From positions 1-64,000 of the forward strand of contig JAGARU010000035.1 of the NCBI GenBank assembly GCA_017622085.1: a DNA stretch of 64,000 bases, in the 5' to 3' direction. Numbering within the stretch: position 1 is the first letter of the stretch; the number at the start of each line of letters is the position of its first letter. This DNA is from Clostridia bacterium (GTDB lineage Bacteria; Bacillota; Clostridia; Oscillospirales; CAG-272). The notes beneath the pieces were generated by a model, which was given only the letters and a program-made list of their open reading frames with translations, was not told the DNA's origin and made no database searches. Of the stretch, positions 61,971-64,000 are shown in pieces. The position numbers and the translations under genes were made by a program.

Positions 61971-62000
61971 ATTATACCTCAGGACAACCGCCCTCGTCAA
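61971..62000 (-). promoter_or_regulatory. Sigma-A promoter for the GH43 operon
   Basis: On the minus strand, -35 TTGACG (62000-61995), 18-base spacer, -10 TATAAT (61976-61971). An imperfect dyad GTGT-TTTATGT-ACAC lies just downstream of the start (61956-61970). Confidence 0.75.
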
Positions 62001-62110
62001 GCGGTCTTTCGCTCTTCGTTCGCTTTTTGAACAGGCCCCAAAAACCTTCCGTTTCGGGGGCTTTCTTTCGCCAAAACGGGTGTTTTTTTCCTTTTTGTTG
62101 TGCTTCTCTG

Positions 62111-62139
62111 TTGTATTTTCCGAAAAATGATGTTACAAT
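62111..62139 (+). promoter_or_regulatory. Promoter for the M13 peptidase gene
   Basis: -35 TTGTAT (62111-62116), 17-base spacer, -10 TACAAT (62134-62139). Confidence 0.7.
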
Positions 62140-62188
62140 GAAGCATACGAATCAATATGTGCTCAGCGCATAGAAACAGGAGATAGTT

Positions 62189-64000
62189 ATGGATAATATT
62201 AGGATTCAAGACGACCTTTACAATTTTGTCAACGGAGAAACCCTTGAAAAGCTTGTCATTCCCGACGATAAGCCTGCGGCAGGCGGCTTCCAGAACCTTG
62301 CGGACGGAGTAGAAAAGATCATGATGGACGAGTTTTCTACTATGACTGAGAGCAAGTCTTACCCCAACGTGCATCTTGAGAGGGCCTGCACGCTTTACGC
62401 GATCGCAAAGGATGCGGAGAGAAAGGCGGCGCACGGAATTGCCCCCGCACTGAAGAATCTTGCCATCCTCGACGAGATCAAAACCGTGGAGGATTTCAGC
62501 CGTCTCTTCAAGACTCTGACCCTGAAGGGAATTCCCACTCCCTTGAGCATCGGCGTTGAGACCGATATGAAGAATACCAAGCAGCACCTGGTTTACATTC
62601 AGGGCGCAGGCGTTATTCTTCCTGACGCGTCCTACTATAAGCCCGAACGGGAAGCGCAGAAGACCCAGATCCTCGGCATCTGGACAAACGTTGCCAAGGC
62701 AGTTATAGCGCAAACCGACCTTGCCCCCGAGGCACAGGAGCAGTACGTTAACGATGCGCTGGCCTTCGATGCCATCCTTGGCGGCCTGGTAAAGACCCAG
62801 GAGGAGTGGTCGAAATACGTTGAGATGTACAATCCCATGGACGAGAGCCGGGTAGCGGAAATGCTTTCCACCGTTGATTTTGGCGCAATTCTTTGCGATC
62901 TCTTCGGCCGTGTGCCCGCAACGGTCGTTGTTACCGAGCCCAGATTCTTTGAGAATTTTGCCAACGTGTTCCATTCGGAAAATCTGGAGCTTTATAAGCA
63001 CTGGGCTTACGTTACCGGATTGCTGAACGGTTGCAGCTATCTCTCCGAGGAGCTTCGCGATATGGGCGGTATGTATATGCGCGCGCTGACCGGTGTGGCA
63101 AAGATGCAGTCCATCGAAAAATTCGCTTATCAGCTTGCCTCCGGCAAATACTCCGACCCCGTAGGCATTTACTACGGCGAAAAATATTTCGGCGAAGAGG
63201 CAAAGAAGGACATCACCGAGATCGTTTATCAGATCATCGATACCTATAAGACGAGAATCAAAACCAACGATATTTTGGGCGAGGCGTCCAAGGAAAAAGC
63301 AATCCTCAAGCTCTCCAAGATGGGCGTTAAGATGGGCTATCCCGACAAGCCCAGAGCGATCTACGACAAGCTTGTTTTCAATCCCGAGGATTCGCTTTAC
63401 GATATTATGACGGCTCTCAATGAGATCCGAACCCTTGACATGCTCTCCAAGCTTGACGAGCCCACCGAGCCCGAAAACTGGGCAATGCCCGGCCACATGG
63501 TCAACGCTTGCTACGATCCCTTCGTAAACGACATTACCTTCCCGGCTGCGATCCTTCAGGCACCCTTCTATTCCTTGAAGCAGACCAGAAGCGAGAACCT
63601 TGGCGGTATCGGCGGCGTAATCGGCCACGAAATCTCCCACGCCTTTGACAGCAACGGTGCCAAGTGCGACGAGAACGGCAACATTAACGACTGGTGGACC
63701 GAGGATGACTTCAAGCGCTTCGATTTGAAGGTTCAGAAAATGATCGCGCAGTTTGACGGCATTGAGCTTCCTTGGGGTAAGGTCAACGGCGCGTTTATCG
63801 TCAGCGAGAATATGGCGGACAACGGCGGTATGTCGGTAACGCTTGACATTATGTCGAGAACCGAGGGCGTGTCCTACGAGGAGTATTTCAGCAACTGGGC
63901 AAGAGTATGGTGCCAGAAGGCGAGACCCGAATTCCAGCAAATGCTGCTGTCCATCGACGTTCACGGACCGGCTATTCTCCGCGCAAATATGCCTCCGAGA
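62189..64000 (+). CDS. pepO: M13 family zinc metallopeptidase (PepO-like), 3' truncated by the window
   Basis: The frame is open from ATG 62189 to the last base, 604 codons; the family is usually about 630-680 residues, so only the end is missing. It starts IRIQDDLYNFVNGETLEKL, as in PepO, with no signal peptide, and reaches the zinc site HEISH (His480, Glu481, His484) in VIGHEISHAFDSNG, then the third ligand Glu540 in SENMADNGGM (usually ENIAD). It cuts oligopeptides in the cytoplasm. CAGGAGATAGTT precedes the ATG. Confidence 0.95.
   Translation, partial: MDNIRIQDDLYNFVNGETLEKLVIPDDKPAAGGFQNLADGVEKIMMDEFSTMTESKSYPNVHLERACTLYAIAKDAERKAAHGIAPALKNLAILDEIKTVEDFSRLFKTLTLKGIPTPLSIGVETDMKNTKQHLVYIQGAGVILPDASYYKPEREAQKTQILGIWTNVAKAVIAQTDLAPEAQEQYVNDALAFDAILGGLVKTQEEWSKYVEMYNPMDESRVAEMLSTVDFGAILCDLFGRVPATVVVTEPRFFENFANVFHSENLELYKHWAYVTGLLNGCSYLSEELRDMGGMYMRALTGVAKMQSIEKFAYQLASGKYSDPVGIYYGEKYFGEEAKKDITEIVYQIIDTYKTRIKTNDILGEASKEKAILKLSKMGVKMGYPDKPRAIYDKLVFNPEDSLYDIMTALNEIRTLDMLSKLDEPTEPENWAMPGHMVNACYDPFVNDITFPAAILQAPFYSLKQTRSENLGGIGGVIGHEISHAFDSNGAKCDENGNINDWWTEDDFKRFDLKVQKMIAQFDGIELPWGKVNGAFIVSENMADNGGMSVTLDIMSRTEGVSYEEYFSNWARVWCQKARPEFQQMLLSIDVHGPAILRANMPPR

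Noticed and set aside
61997-63964. Long open frame on the minus strand
   Set aside because: It is the shadow of the M13 peptidase frame on the plus strand, which has the conserved HEISH site, a promoter and a ribosome-binding site.

Overview
The window looks like a chromosomal segment of a low-to-middle GC Gram-positive anaerobe, most likely a gut member of the Clostridia (Oscillospirales or Christensenellales type). The reasons are the rpmG-secE-nusG-rplK-rplA and hrcA-grpE-dnaK-dnaJ-prmA gene orders, a CIRCE operator, a T-box leader, a meso-diaminopimelate dehydrogenase, lipobox lipoproteins, AGGAGG ribosome-binding sites and many TTGACA-17-TATAAT promoters. No species is claimed. I see no rRNA, tRNA, CRISPR array or transposase gene.

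Layout. 1-9.5 kb: an esterase, an orphan MsmX/UgpC-type sugar ABC ATPase, Tex and an RsuA-type pseudouridine synthase on the minus strand, divergent from a GH2 beta-galactosidase and a Gfo/Idh/MocA oxidoreductase. 9.6-14.1 kb: a Sel1-repeat protein, a MATE exporter and a clan GH-A type glycosidase. 14.3-16.7 kb: the rpmG-secE-nusG-rplK-rplA operon, with a candidate L1 autoregulatory site before rplK. 16.8-22.7 kb: the CIRCE-controlled heat-shock operon. 22.7-31 kb: a membrane protein, a PucR/CdaR-type regulator, an S41 protease, greA, lysS, a bitopic protein and an ABC exporter. 31-39.4 kb: a GH94 phosphorylase, an O-acetylhomoserine sulfhydrylase, a tryptophan-type T-box with a small leader ORF and a stand-alone trpB, a DUF1576-like membrane protein and DAP dehydrogenase.

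39.4-52.9 kb is the accessory part. It is an island of six lipoproteins and one secreted CHAP-like protein. Three of the lipoproteins are paralogs, and two others carry Thr/Ser-Pro pentapeptide linkers. The island is interrupted by an MFS transporter, an ABC-2 exporter, an ACT-metallo-beta-lactamase fusion and a ~1 kb element with ~80 bp inverted repeats around one AT-rich orphan gene. Two pairs of bipartite promoter-like motifs recur upstream of the envelope genes with identical spacing and do not look like sigma-A sites. They suggest control by one or more alternative (ECF-like) sigma factors encoded elsewhere.

52.9-64 kb: a HAD phosphatase and a GH3 glycosidase, a Pit-type phosphate transporter with its DUF47 partner, a small XRE-regulated operon with a palindromic operator, a GH43 and ADP-ribosylglycohydrolase-fold operon, and an M13 metalloprotease cut off by the window end. 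Taken together the sugar genes (GH2, GH3, GH43, GH94, the GH-A type enzyme, the MsmX-like ATPase and Gfo/Idh) suggest growth on plant or host oligosaccharides. Each unit has its own promoter; they are not one PUL-like locus.
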